From positions 6,113,501 through 6,177,500 of the forward strand of contig NZ_JAJOZB010000001.1 of assembly GCF_023701745.1 (NCBI RefSeq): 64,000 bases of DNA, given 5' to 3'. Positions within the stretch are counted from its first letter, which is position 1. The number at the start of each line of letters is the position of its first letter. Source of the DNA: Streptomyces sp. RKAG293. GTDB lineage: Bacteria > Actinomycetota > Actinomycetes > Streptomycetales > Streptomycetaceae. Positions 15,940-24,636 of this stretch are shown in pieces. Below the pieces are notes generated by a model. That model had not been told where the DNA came from. It saw only the letters and a list, made by a program, of their open reading frames with translations, and did no database searches. The position numbers and the translations under genes were made by a program.

Positions 15940-18900
15940 TCAATCGAGTGGAGCATCGTCGTTGCGCTTGCCCCCCGAACGGGTGGTTCCGGCCCCCGCA
16001 CCGGCGGTCACCGCGTTCTTCCCGGCTCCTGGGGTCTCGAATGACTCCAACGCCTCCAGGACGTCCTGGACACGGGAGATCTCGGCATTGATGTCCTGTC
16101 GGCGGCGCACCAGGATCTCCAACTCGCGCTTGCCCTCGGTGACCGTACGCTCCGCCTCGGCCCGGGCCTCCCCCTTGACCCGCTCCGCATCCCGATCCGC
16201 GTCGGCCTTCTTCTGCTCGGCCTCCTTGAGCAGCCCCTCGGCCTTCTTCACGGCGGCGATCCGTACCTTGCTCGCCTCGGACGAGGCCGTGGACTTGAGC
16301 TCCTCGGCCTTCGCCTCGGCCTCGGTGAGCTGCTCGGTGGCGGCCGCGACCAGCTTGTCGACGCGCTCGCCGGCCGTCCGCATCTGCTCGGAGGATTCCT
16401 TGCGGGCCCGCTCGTGCAGCTCCTCGACCTCGGACTCGACGCGGTTGCGCAGTTCCTCGGTGCGTTCCCTTATCGACGTGGCGTCCCGGCGCGCCTCGCC
16501 GAGCAGGGTGTCCGCGTCCGTACGGGCCCGCTCGACCAGTCCGTTGCACTCCAGCGTCGCCTCGGCGAAGATCCGTTCGGCCTCGGTGCGGGCGGCGCCG
16601 ACCATCGTGTCGGACTGCTCCTCGGCGGCCGCCCCGATCCGCACCGCCTCGGCCTGCGCCTTCGCGATCAGCTCGTCCGCCTGCTCGGCGGCCTCGCTGC
16701 GGCGGCGGTTGGCGGCCTCGCGGGCCTCGTCGCGGATCCGGTCGGCCTCCGCGCGGGTCGCCTCCGACTCGCGCTCGGCGGTGTCCAGCGCGTCCTTGGC
16801 CAGGATGCCGAGACGTTCGGCCTCCTCACGGGCCTTGGTGATCAGCTGGTCGGCCTGGCCCGCGGCCTCGGTACGGCGGCGGTTGGCGTCGTCACGGGAC
16901 TCCGTGCGCAGCTGCTCGGACTCCTCGATCGCCTCGGAAACGGTGCGCTCCGCCAGTGACTTGGCGGCGTCCGTCTCCTCCTTGGCGTCGCGGCGGACCC
17001 GCGCGGCGTCCTCGGCGGCCCGCTCCCGTTCGGAGTTGGCGTCCGCGTGCAGCCGGTCGGCCTCGCCCTGGGCCTCGGTACGCAGCCGGTCGGCGGCGTG
17101 CTCGGCGGCGGACCGCAGTCCGGCGATCTCCTCGTCGGCCTGCTCGTGCAGATGCGCGACGGCGTCACGGACCTGCTGAGCGGTCTGCTCGGCGGCGGCG
17201 ACCAGTTCGGTGGCCCGCGACTCGGCCTCGGCGACCAGCCGGTCGGCCTCGACCCCGGCCTCCTGGACCCGGGTACGGGCCGACGCGAGCAGTTCCTCGC
17301 TCTCGCGGCGGGCCTGGGACCGCTCCTGGTCGGCCTCGCCGCGCGCGGCGGCGAGCAGTTCCTCGGCCTCGCGGCGGCGGCGGGCCGCCTCCTCCTGGGC
17401 GGCGGCCAGCGCCTCGGCGGCCTCGGTGCCGGTCCGCTCGGCGGCCGCGGCGGCCTCCGCGCGCAGCCGGTCCGCGGTCTCCTGCGCCTCGGCGCGCAGC
17501 TGTTCGACCTCGGTCGCGGCGTCGGTACGCAGCCGCACCGCGATCGTCTCGGCCTCGGCGCGGGTCTGCGACGCGTCGGCCGCGGCCTCGTCACGCAGCC
17601 GTACCGTTTCGGCCTCGGCCTGCTCCTGGAGGACCCGGACCCGCTCCGCGGTCTCGTTCCGCAGCCGTTCCGCCTCGTCGGCGGCCTCGCGGCGCAGCCG
17701 CTCGGCCTCGCCGCGGGCGTCGCGCAGCGCCTGCTCGGCGGTGGTGACGCGCTGCTCGGCCTCCTCGCGCAGCCGCACCAGGTCCGCTTCGGCGTCGGCA
17801 CGCAGCCGCAGCACGGTCTGCTCGGCCTCGCCGCGCTGCCGCAGCACCTCGGCCTCGGCGTCCTCCTTGACCTGGCCGGCCTGCTGCTCGGCCTCGCCGC
17901 GCAGCACGTCGGCCTCGGCGCGGGCCCGCTCCAGGGCCTCCTCGGCCTTCTTGTTCAGCGCGGAGGCACGCTCGGTGGACTCGGCCCGCATCCGGTCGGA
18001 CTCGGTGGACGCGCCCTGGCGCATCTCGTCGCCGTCCGCCTTCGCCTTGGCCAGCAGGCCCTCGGCGGTCCTGGCGGCCTCCTCGATCTGCTGGACGGCC
18101 TCACGGCGGGCCTCACCGCGGATCCGCTCGCCCTCGGCGACCGCGTCGGCCCGCAGCTGCTCGGCCTCGCCGCGCAGCCTGCGCGCCTCCTCCTGCAGCT
18201 CGACGGTCTTGGCCCGGTACTCCTCGGTGTCGTCCTGCGCGGCGCCGCGCAGCTCCTGCGCCGACGCCTCGGCCTGGCCGCGCAGCCGCTCGGCCTCCGC
18301 CTCGGCCTCGCCGCGGATCCGCTCGGCCTCCTCGGCGGCCGCCCGGGTGGTGGACTGGGCGTCCTGGGACGCCTTCGTCAGCACCTCCTCGGCGCTCCTG
18401 GCCGCCTGGGCCAGCTGCGCCGCGGCGTCCTCGGACGCGGCGGACCGCGCCGTCTCCTGGGCCTCGGCACGGACCCGCTCGGCTTCGGCGACCGCGTCGG
18501 CGCGGACCTGCTCGGCCTCGGCCTTGGCGGCCTCCGACTCCTTGGTCGCCTCCGTCACCATGCGGGCGATCTCGGCGCGGGCGGTACGGGTGCGCTGCTC
18601 GTTCTCGGCCTCGGCCGTGGACAGCCGCTTCGAGGCGGCCGTGTTGGCCTCCTCACGCAGCCGGTCGGCCTCCGCGCGGGCCTCGCGCAGCGAATCGTCG
18701 GCCTCGCGCATCCGCTCCTGGGCGAGCCGGGTGAGCTCGGTGGCCTCCTGGCGGGCCGCGTCGGACTCGCTGAGGGTGGACGTCCGCAGCTGTTCGGCCT
18801 GGCTGCTGGCTTCCTGCGCCTGGTTGGAGGCCGCGTTCAGCAGCCGTTCCGCGTCGGTCCTGGCCCGCCGCAGCAGCTGCTCGGCCTCGGACTTCGCTGA

Positions 18901-19491
18901 CTCCGCCTCGGCGGTGAGCCGCTCGCGGGTCTGCTCGGCGATCCGGGTCGCCTCGGCGCGGGCGGCGGCGAGCGCCGTCTCGGACTCGGCGCGGGTCTCG
19001 TCCAGCAGCCGGCGGGCCTGGGACTCGCTGCGGGCCCGCAGCTGCTCGGCCCAGGCCACGTTCTCGTTGACGTGGGTCTCGACGGTGGCCCGGCGCTCGC
19101 CCAGCTCCTCGTCGAGCTGACGGCGCCGGGCGACGGCCTCGGCATGCCATTCGGCCTCGAAGCGGGACTGCCGCTCGGCCTGTTCCTGCAGCAGGCGCTG
19201 GGTGGCGGCGCGCGCCTCGCGCAGCTCGCGCTCCGCGTCGGTGCGCAGCTGGTCCGCCTGGATCTGGGCGTTGCGCAGCAGCTGGTCGGCCTGGTGGCCG
19301 ATGTTGTCGTAGGCGGGGCGGGCGGCGAGATTGCGGCGTGCCTCGTGAAGTTTGGCGCGCAGAACCTCGACCTGGTAGCCCAGGTCGTCGGCGTGCTCGA
19401 CGGCCTTACCCCGCTCGGTGCGAAGCCGCTCCATCTCAGCTTCGAACAGCGAGAGGTGATCGTCGGCCTCGTAGCGGTCGTTGCCCCGCAC
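15940..19491 (-). CDS. scy: Polarity organiser coiled-coil protein Scy
   Basis: A giant coiled coil of about 1,183 residues. The N-terminus NDRYEADDHLSLFEAEMERLRTERG has the DivIVA-like opening seen in Scy. A short spacer (RPAYDNIGHQADQLLRNAQ) follows, then more than 1,000 residues of Glu/Ala/Arg-rich heptads with a long period (EAERLRGEAEAEAERLRGQA-type units). The end is basic (TTRSGGKRNDDAPLD). In Streptomyces, Scy recruits DivIVA and FilP at hyphal tips (the tip organising centre). I chose the GTG at 19491 because MRGNDRYEADDHL fits the family; an in-frame GTG at 19563 would add 24 unlikely residues. The S. coelicolor protein is, from memory, about 1,326 residues, so this copy has fewer repeats. 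Confidence 0.92.
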   Translation of the reverse strand: MRGNDRYEADDHLSLFEAEMERLRTERGKAVEHADDLGYQVEVLRAKLHEARRNLAARPAYDNIGHQADQLLRNAQIQADQLRTDAERELREARAATQRLLQEQAERQSRFEAEWHAEAVARRRQLDEELGERRATVETHVNENVAWAEQLRARSESQARRLLDETRAESETALAAARAEATRIAEQTRERLTAEAESAKSEAEQLLRRARTDAERLLNAASNQAQEASSQAEQLRTSTLSESDAARQEATELTRLAQERMREADDSLREARAEADRLREEANTAASKRLSTAEAENEQRTRTARAEIARMVTEATKESEAAKAEAEQVRADAVAEAERVRAEAQETARSAASEDAAAQLAQAARSAEEVLTKASQDAQSTTRAAAEEAERIRGEAEAEAERLRGQAEASAQELRGAAQDDTEEYRAKTVELQEEARRLRGEAEQLRADAVAEGERIRGEARREAVQQIEEAARTAEGLLAKAKADGDEMRQGASTESDRMRAESTERASALNKKAEEALERARAEADVLRGEAEQQAGQVKEDAEAEVLRQRGEAEQTVLRLRADAEADLVRLREEAEQRVTTAEQALRDARGEAERLRREAADEAERLRNETAERVRVLQEQAEAETVRLRDEAAADASQTRAEAETIAVRLRTDAATEVEQLRAEAQETADRLRAEAAAAAERTGTEAAEALAAAQEEAARRRREAEELLAAARGEADQERSQARRESEELLASARTRVQEAGVEADRLVAEAESRATELVAAAEQTAQQVRDAVAHLHEQADEEIAGLRSAAEHAADRLRTEAQGEADRLHADANSERERAAEDAARVRRDAKEETDAAKSLAERTVSEAIEESEQLRTESRDDANRRRTEAAGQADQLITKAREEAERLGILAKDALDTAERESEATRAEADRIRDEAREAANRRRSEAAEQADELIAKAQAEAVRIGAAAEEQSDTMVGAARTEAERIFAEATLECNGLVERARTDADTLLGEARRDATSIRERTEELRNRVESEVEELHERARKESSEQMRTAGERVDKLVAAATEQLTEAEAKAEELKSTASSEASKVRIAAVKKAEGLLKEAEQKKADADRDAERVKGEARAEAERTVTEGKRELEILVRRRQDINAEISRVQDVLEALESFETPGAGKNAVTAGAGAGTTRSGGKRNDDAPLD

Positions 19492-19666
19492 TCCGCGGTC
19501 CCATCCGTCCCCTGGCGTTCTCACCCGCCAACCGGGTGAGACTCTCCGGAGCCCTGTTTGCACAGAGCCCTACGGAGAAGTGTGTCTGATCCACGCCGTG
19601 GAGCGGGCCGGTACCCCACGCCCACCCGTCGGCTGGGCCACTCTACCGGCCCAAGGGGGGCTGGGG

Positions 19667-20095
19667 TCAGTGGTCCTTGGCGGCGGTGACCAGCTCGGTG
19701 AGGACACCATGGCAGTCCTTGGGGTGCAGGAACGTGATCCGTGACCCCATGGAGCCGATTCGCGGCTCTTCGTAGAGCACGCGGACGCCCTTGCCCGCGA
19801 TGTCCGCGGCGTCGCCGTCCACGTCCGCGGTGCCGAAGGCGATGTGGTGCACGCCCTCGCCGTTCTTTGCCAGCCATTTGCCGACCGCGGAGTCCTCGCG
19901 GGTCGGTTCCAGGAGCTGGAGGTAGGAGGCGCCGCCGTCGGAGGTCTCGTTGATCTTGAGCATGGCCTCCCGTACGCCCTGCTCCTCGTTCACCTCGGAG
20001 TGGTGGACCTCGAAGCCGTACGTGGCGCGGTAGAACTCGACGGTGGCGTCGAGATCGAAGCACGCGATACCGATGTGGTCGATGCGAGTCAGCAT
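19667..20095 (-). CDS. mce: Methylmalonyl-CoA epimerase
   Basis: A 142-residue vicinal-oxygen-chelate enzyme that interconverts (2R)- and (2S)-methylmalonyl-CoA. The first motif MLTRIDHIGIACFDLD carries metal ligand H7. The second half repeats the fold with GEGVHHIAFGTADVD (metal-binding His) and ends near HGVLTELVTAA, where the Glu ligand sits. Length is normal for the family. It lies divergent from thiolase and meaB, in line with a propionyl/methylmalonyl-CoA function. Confidence 0.95.
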   Translation of the reverse strand: MLTRIDHIGIACFDLDATVEFYRATYGFEVHHSEVNEEQGVREAMLKINETSDGGASYLQLLEPTREDSAVGKWLAKNGEGVHHIAFGTADVDGDAADIAGKGVRVLYEEPRIGSMGSRITFLHPKDCHGVLTELVTAAKDH

Positions 20096-20170
20096 GGGAA
20101 CAGTGCACCGCTACCTGACCCGGTAACGCAACGTGCGCGCGATCACACGTTCCGCCCGATGACCGCGCGC

Positions 20171-20195
20171 TTACCGCTCAGTACATTGACGGTAA
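20171..20195. promoter_or_regulatory. Inverted repeat between mce and thiolase genes
   Basis: TTACCG at 20171-20176 and CGGTAA at 20190-20195 form a 6-13-6 inverted repeat in the divergent promoter region, 43 bp before the thiolase start. GTTAAC follows at 20201. Candidate operator; no regulator can be named. Confidence 0.35.
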
Positions 20196-20237
20196 CCCTC
20201 GTTAACTTCTCTCTTCCTCTGCTGAAGGGGCCGCACC

Positions 20238-21434
20238 ATGAGCCAGCCACGTACGTCCGTGATCGTCGCAGGTGCCAGAACTCCCATGGGAAGGCTGCTC
20301 GGATCCTTGCGATCCTTTAGCGGCGCCGACCTCGGGGGCGTCGCGATCAAGGCGGCGCTGGACCGCGCGGGGATCGGCGGCGACCAGGTGCAGTACGTCA
20401 TCATGGGCCAGGTGCTGCAGGCCGGCGCCGGCCAGATCCCGGCCCGCCAGGCCGCCGTCAAGGGCGGCATCCCGATGAACGTCCCGGCCCTGACGATCAA
20501 CAAGGTCTGCCTTTCCGGCCTTGACGCGATCGCCCTCGCCGACCAGCTGATCCGCGCCGGCGAGTTCGACATCGTCGTCGCCGGCGGCCAGGAGTCGATG
20601 ACCAACGCCCCGCACCTGCTGCCGAAGTCCCGTGAGGGCTTCAAGTACGGCGCGATCGAGATGCTCGACGCGATGGCCTACGACGGCCTCACCGACTCCT
20701 TCGAGAACATTCCGATGGGGGAGTCGACCGAGAAGCACAACACCCGCCTCGGCATCGGGCGTGCGGCCCAGGACGAGATCGCGGCCCAGTCCCACCAGCG
20801 CGCCGCCGCCGCGCAGAAGAACGGCCTGTTCGAGGCCGAGATCACCCCCGTCGAGATCCCGCAGCGCAAGGGCGACCCGGTGATCTTCAGCAAGGACGAG
20901 GGCATCCGCCCCGAGACCACCACGGAATCGCTCGGCAAGCTCCGCCCCGCCTTCGCCAAGGACGGCACGATCACCGCCGGCACCTCCTCGCAGATCTCCG
21001 ACGGCGCCGCCGCGGTGGTCGTCATGAGCAAGGCGAAGGCCGAGGAGCTGGGCCTGGAGTGGATCGCCGAGATCGGCGCGCACGGCAACGTCGCGGGCCC
21101 GGACAACTCGCTGCAGTCCCAGCCCTCCAACGCCATCGCGCACGCGCTGGCCAAGGACGGTCTGACCGTGCAGGATCTGGACCTGATCGAGATCAACGAG
21201 GCGTTCGCCGCGGTCGCCGTGCAGTCGATGAAGGACCTCGGCGTGACACCTGAAAAGGTGAACGTCAACGGTGGTGCGATCGCCCTGGGTCACCCGATCG
21301 GGATGTCCGGGGCGCGGGTCGTCCTGCACCTCGCGCTGGAGCTCAAGCGGCGCGGCGGCGGAACGGGCGCCGCGGCGCTCTGCGGCGGAGGCGGCCAGGG
21401 CGACGCCCTGATCATCCGCGTCCCCGGCAAGTAG
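20238..21434 (+). CDS. Acetyl-CoA C-acetyltransferase (thiolase)
   Basis: A 398-residue thiolase that condenses two acetyl-CoA to acetoacetyl-CoA or runs in reverse in degradation. Active-site C91 is in NKVCLSGLDAIALA, the NEAFAAVAVQSM motif lies near residue 319, GGAIALGHPIGMSGAR carries the catalytic His near 349, and CGGGGQGDA near 380 holds the second cysteine. A GAAGGGG ribosome site precedes the ATG. It is followed by meaB after 70 bp on the same strand, so a two-gene operon is likely. Confidence 0.95.
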   Translation: MSQPRTSVIVAGARTPMGRLLGSLRSFSGADLGGVAIKAALDRAGIGGDQVQYVIMGQVLQAGAGQIPARQAAVKGGIPMNVPALTINKVCLSGLDAIALADQLIRAGEFDIVVAGGQESMTNAPHLLPKSREGFKYGAIEMLDAMAYDGLTDSFENIPMGESTEKHNTRLGIGRAAQDEIAAQSHQRAAAAQKNGLFEAEITPVEIPQRKGDPVIFSKDEGIRPETTTESLGKLRPAFAKDGTITAGTSSQISDGAAAVVVMSKAKAEELGLEWIAEIGAHGNVAGPDNSLQSQPSNAIAHALAKDGLTVQDLDLIEINEAFAAVAVQSMKDLGVTPEKVNVNGGAIALGHPIGMSGARVVLHLALELKRRGGGTGAAALCGGGGQGDALIIRVPGK

Positions 21435-21504
21435 CCGGAGAAGGCGCAACCGGCACCACCCACCGGCGGCGAACCGAGCCCCAAAGAAGAAGGAGCGCGA
21501 AGCG

Positions 21505-22458
21505 ATGGACGTCGCCACGCTGGTCGAGCAGGCGCGGGAGGGCAGGCCGCGGGCCGTGGCCCGGCTGATCTCGCTGGTGGAGGGGGCGTCCCCGCAGCTC
21601 CGGGAGGTGATGGCCGCGCTCGCGCCGCTGTCCGGCGGTGCGTACGTGGTCGGCCTGACGGGCTCGCCGGGCGTCGGCAAGTCCACCTCCACGTCCGCGC
21701 TGGTCACCGCGTACCGCAAGCGCGGCAAGCGGGTCGGAGTACTGGCGGTGGACCCGTCCTCGCCGTTCTCCGGCGGCGCGCTGCTCGGTGACCGGGTGCG
21801 GATGTCGGAGCACGCCTCCGACCCCGGCGTCTACATCCGCTCGATGGCGACCCGCGGCCACCTCGGGGGCCTCGCCTGGTCGGCGCCGCAGGCGATCCGG
21901 GTGCTCGACGCGGCCGGCTGCGAGGTGATCCTCGTCGAGACGGTCGGCGTCGGGCAGTCCGAGGTGGAGATCGCCGCCCAGGCGGACACCTGCGTGGTGC
22001 TGCTGGCGCCGGGCATGGGCGACGGGATCCAGGCCGCGAAGGCCGGGATCCTGGAGATCGGCGATGTCTACGTGGTCAACAAGGCCGACCGGGACGGCGC
22101 CGACTCCACCGCGCGCGAGCTGAACCACATGCTCGGGCTGGGCGAGTCGCGCGGCCCGGGGGACTGGCGCCCGCCGATCGTGAAGACGGTCGCGGCCCGC
22201 AGCGAGGGCATCGACGAGGTCGTCGAGGCTCTGGAGAAGCACCGCGCCTGGATGGAGGAGCACGGCGTCCTGGACGCCCGCCGCCGCCGGCGTGCCGCCA
22301 ACGAGGTGGAGAACATCGCGGTCACCGCCCTGCGCGAGCGGATCGGCGACCTGCACGGCGATCAGCGGCTCGACGCCCTGGCGGAACGGATCATCACGGG
22401 CCGCCTGGATCCGTACACCGCGGCGGACGAACTGATCGAGAGCGTCACGCAGGCGTAG
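21505..22458 (+). CDS. meaB: MeaB-type G-protein chaperone of methylmalonyl-CoA mutase
   Basis: A 317-residue GTPase of the MeaB/ArgK family that protects and loads adenosylcobalamin-dependent acyl-CoA mutases. Walker A GSPGVGKST is at residues 53-61, the DPSSPFSGGALLGDRVRM switch region near 87-104, ETVGVGQSEVEIA near 146-158, and the guanine-specificity NKAD near 190. A GAAGGAGCG ribosome site precedes the ATG. It sits with mce and a thiolase. The mutase it serves could be methylmalonyl-CoA mutase elsewhere or the isobutyryl-CoA mutase at 36.7 kb. Confidence 0.94.
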   Translation: MDVATLVEQAREGRPRAVARLISLVEGASPQLREVMAALAPLSGGAYVVGLTGSPGVGKSTSTSALVTAYRKRGKRVGVLAVDPSSPFSGGALLGDRVRMSEHASDPGVYIRSMATRGHLGGLAWSAPQAIRVLDAAGCEVILVETVGVGQSEVEIAAQADTCVVLLAPGMGDGIQAAKAGILEIGDVYVVNKADRDGADSTARELNHMLGLGESRGPGDWRPPIVKTVAARSEGIDEVVEALEKHRAWMEEHGVLDARRRRRAANEVENIAVTALRERIGDLHGDQRLDALAERIITGRLDPYTAADELIESVTQA

Positions 22459-22493
22459 GGCCCCACCGTCACCTCAACGGGGCAGTGACGCGA

Positions 22494-22601
22494 GGGGCCG
22501 GGATCGCAGGCGCGGGGTTCCGAAATGCTGCCGAGCTATTTGTGGGCCGCCAGGCCCGTAAATAGTCGATTTCGGAACCCCGCGCCGGAGAGCCCGGCCC
22601 C
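22494..22601. repeat. Large imperfect hairpin between meaB and marR
   Basis: A nested inverted repeat fills this gap. Outer arms GGGGCCGGG (22494-22502) and CCCGGCCCC (22593-22601) match exactly. The main arms, 18 bp (22509-22526 and 22569-22586), are perfect complements beginning GGCGCGGGGTTCCG. Inner arms CTATTTGTGGGCC (22536-22548) and GGCCCGTAAATAG (22553-22565) pair with two G-U wobbles around a GCCA loop. Both convergent genes end here, so a two-way terminator is the simple reading, but it is far longer than needed and may be a mobile palindromic element or a structured RNA. Confidence 0.75.
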
Positions 22602-22625
22602 GACCCGTCCAGCCACCGTCAGGAA

Positions 22626-23099
22626 CTACCGGCCGCGCGCCGAGCGCAAGTGTTCCGCGATCGGCAGCAGCGCCTTGTGCAGCGCCGCCAGGTCCTCCGC
22701 CGGCAGCAGCCCGATGAAGTTCTCCCGGACCGATGCCACGTGGTGCGGCGCGACCTTCCGCATCGTGTCCCAGCCGAGCTCCGTGAGCACGGCGTACAGC
22801 CCGCGCCGGTCGGACTCGCAGTTCTCCCGGCGGACCAGGCCGGTGCTCTCCATCCGGGTGATCTGGTGGGAGAGCCGGCTCTTGGACTGGAGAGTGACGC
22901 GTGCGAGATCGCTCATCCGCATGCGCCGGTCGTCGGACTCCGAGAGATTGACCAGGATCTCGTAGTCGTTGTTGGTGAGGCCGAACGGCTGCAGGTCACG
23001 CTCCAGCTGGTGCATCAGCAGTCGGCTGACGTCGAGATGTGTGCGCCAGGCGCGCTGCTCGTCCTCGGTGAGCCACTTGGTGCCGTTCTCAGTCTCCAT
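22626..23099 (-). CDS. MarR-family transcriptional regulator
   Basis: A 157-residue winged-helix regulator. The dimerisation helices enclose the DNA-binding part NDYEILVNLSESDDRRMRMSDLARVTLQSKSRLSHQI (about residues 45-80) and the wing RRENCESDRRGLYAVLTELG. Two cysteine/histidine-bearing places (C94, HH near 118) could sense oxidants or ligands, but that is speculation. It is transcribed alone. Its 3' end faces the large hairpin. Target unknown. Confidence 0.92.
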   Translation of the reverse strand: METENGTKWLTEDEQRAWRTHLDVSRLLMHQLERDLQPFGLTNNDYEILVNLSESDDRRMRMSDLARVTLQSKSRLSHQITRMESTGLVRRENCESDRRGLYAVLTELGWDTMRKVAPHHVASVRENFIGLLPAEDLAALHKALLPIAEHLRSARGR

Positions 23100-23191
23100 G
23101 GGTTGAATTCTACAGGTAGTTGAAAACCGTATGAACGGGCCCCGTAGTCAACCGGTCACAGCCCGGAACGAACGCCCTCCGGCCACACCCC

Positions 23192-23989
23192 TCAGAGCCC
23201 GAAGCGCCGCTGCAGATCGCCCAGCTGACCGGGCAGCCGCGGCACCTGTCCCTGCTGGCCGCCCGGTGCCCCCGGCACCCCCGCGCCCGGCACGCCGGGC
23301 CCGGCGGAGGCCGGCACGCCGCCGGTCGCCGTCTCCGGCATCAGGACCTCGGTGGACTGCAGCAGCACCTGTCCTGCCCCCACGAACTCGAACTGGTGCT
23401 CCTCGCCCGAGGTCCCGCCGATCCCGGTGAGCGCCCGCAGGCCGCCGAGGACGCCGCGCATGTAGCCGTGGTCGTAGTGGTGGCAGGGGGAGGGGCAGTC
23501 CGCCCAGCCGACCAGCGCCTGCGGGTCCACCCGGATCGGCGGCTCCACGAAGTGCACCGCCCCGTTCGAGGCGGCGACGAACTTGCCGGTCCCGATCAGG
23601 GTGAGGAAGCCGGGGATGATCGACTGCTTCAGCGCGAGGCCGGGCTGGAAGGCCAGCAGGTTGCCCGACCGGATGGTCAGGTTGCCGTTCTCCAGGTCGA
23701 ACGAGTTGACGTCGTACGCCCGGTCCGCGAGCAGCAGCTTGCCCTGGCCCTCGGCGACCACCCAGTCCGACGCGTGCATGGGGGAGTGGAAGTTGGCGGC
23801 GACCAGCCGGTCGAGCCGGCCGTTGCCGATGCCGTGGAAGTCGATCTGCCCGTAATAGGCGATCATCTTCCCCTTCTGCAGGAACCACTGTCCCTTGAGC
23901 TCGACGCTGAACGCGTACGGGTTGACGTTGTCGTCGACCGGCAGCGTGCGCGGATCGTGAATGACGGGCCCACCGGCCATCGCGGTCAC
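23192..23989 (-). CDS. AIM24-family protein, third of a tandem set
   Basis: A 265-residue AIM24 (TIGR00266-like) beta-helix protein. It has the repeated strands of the family (FLQKGKMIAYYGQIDFHG, LLADRAYDVNSFDL, VAASNGAVHFVEPPIRVDP), plus a Pro/Gly/Gln-rich C-terminal tail (residues 220-265) not seen in the two neighbours. A GTG start overlaps the previous stop by 4 bp. No signal peptide or membrane segment. It is the last gene of a coupled run of three paralogues followed upstream by a DUF2127 gene. The biochemical role of bacterial AIM24 proteins is not established. Confidence 0.88.
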   Translation of the reverse strand: MTAMAGGPVIHDPRTLPVDDNVNPYAFSVELKGQWFLQKGKMIAYYGQIDFHGIGNGRLDRLVAANFHSPMHASDWVVAEGQGKLLLADRAYDVNSFDLENGNLTIRSGNLLAFQPGLALKQSIIPGFLTLIGTGKFVAASNGAVHFVEPPIRVDPQALVGWADCPSPCHHYDHGYMRGVLGGLRALTGIGGTSGEEHQFEFVGAGQVLLQSTEVLMPETATGGVPASAGPGVPGAGVPGAPGGQQGQVPRLPGQLGDLQRRFGL

Positions 23990-24636
23990 AGCTTGTCCTC
24001 CGACGCCTGTACGTACACCGTGCCCTGGCCCGACAGTTCCAGCTGGAACGCCTCGCCCGAGCCCCGCCCGACCATGTCCCGCCAGCCCAGCGCCGTGGAC
24101 AGCTTGTTGCGCACGTCGCCGCGGTGCGCGACGTACGCCTGCGGGTCGACGTGCACCGGGCCCTGGTGGGTGATCGGCAGCTCGATGACGCCGCCGTGCG
24201 CCATGACGGCGACCGAGCCCTTGCCCTGCAGTGTGGTGGTGAACAGCCCCTGGCCGGTGACCTGGCCGCGGATCACGCCCATGACGCCGCCCTGCGAGCC
24301 CATGAACATCGTGGACTGCTGCAGCGTGCCGTCGAAGGCCAGCAACCGGTCCGCCTCGACGTAGAGCGTCTCGCCGCTCAGATCGATGGTGTGGATGTGG
24401 TGGCCGCCGTGCCCGAACATCACCGAGCCCTGGCCCTCGACGGTCATCAGCGGTGTCGCCTCGTTGGCGACCCGCCGGCCGATCATCGAGGCGATGCCGC
24501 CCTGGCCGCCCTGGATGTTCGGTGTGAACGACACCTCGCCGCGGTACGCGAGCATCGCGCCGCGCTGGCTGAACAGCCGCTGGCCGGGCAGGATCTGCGC
24601 CTCGACCATCTTGGAATTGATCTTGGTGAACGGCAC
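23986..24636 (-). CDS. AIM24-family protein, second of a tandem set
   Basis: A 216-residue AIM24-family protein starting with GTG inside the stop of the preceding gene (TAGTG, 1-bp overlap). Family features include MLAYRGEVSFTPN, GQGSVMFGHGGHHIHTIDLSGETLYVE, LLAFDGTLQQS and ITHQGPVHVDPQAYVAHRG. The frame-setting start is GTG at 24636; no earlier in-frame start exists without running through the upstream gene. Overlap on both sides shows that all three AIM24 genes are made from one message, likely in fixed ratio. Confidence 0.88.
   Translation of the reverse strand: MPFTKINSKMVEAQILPGQRLFSQRGAMLAYRGEVSFTPNIQGGQGGIASMIGRRVANEATPLMTVEGQGSVMFGHGGHHIHTIDLSGETLYVEADRLLAFDGTLQQSTMFMGSQGGVMGVIRGQVTGQGLFTTTLQGKGSVAVMAHGGVIELPITHQGPVHVDPQAYVAHRGDVRNKLSTALGWRDMVGRGSGEAFQLELSGQGTVYVQASEDKL

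Noticed and set aside
16414..19120. Very long open frames on the plus strand opposite scy
   Set aside because: They are antisense shadows of a high-GC, repetitive coiled-coil gene; they consist of low-complexity Leu/Gly/Arg or Ser/Ala text without ribosome sites or domains.
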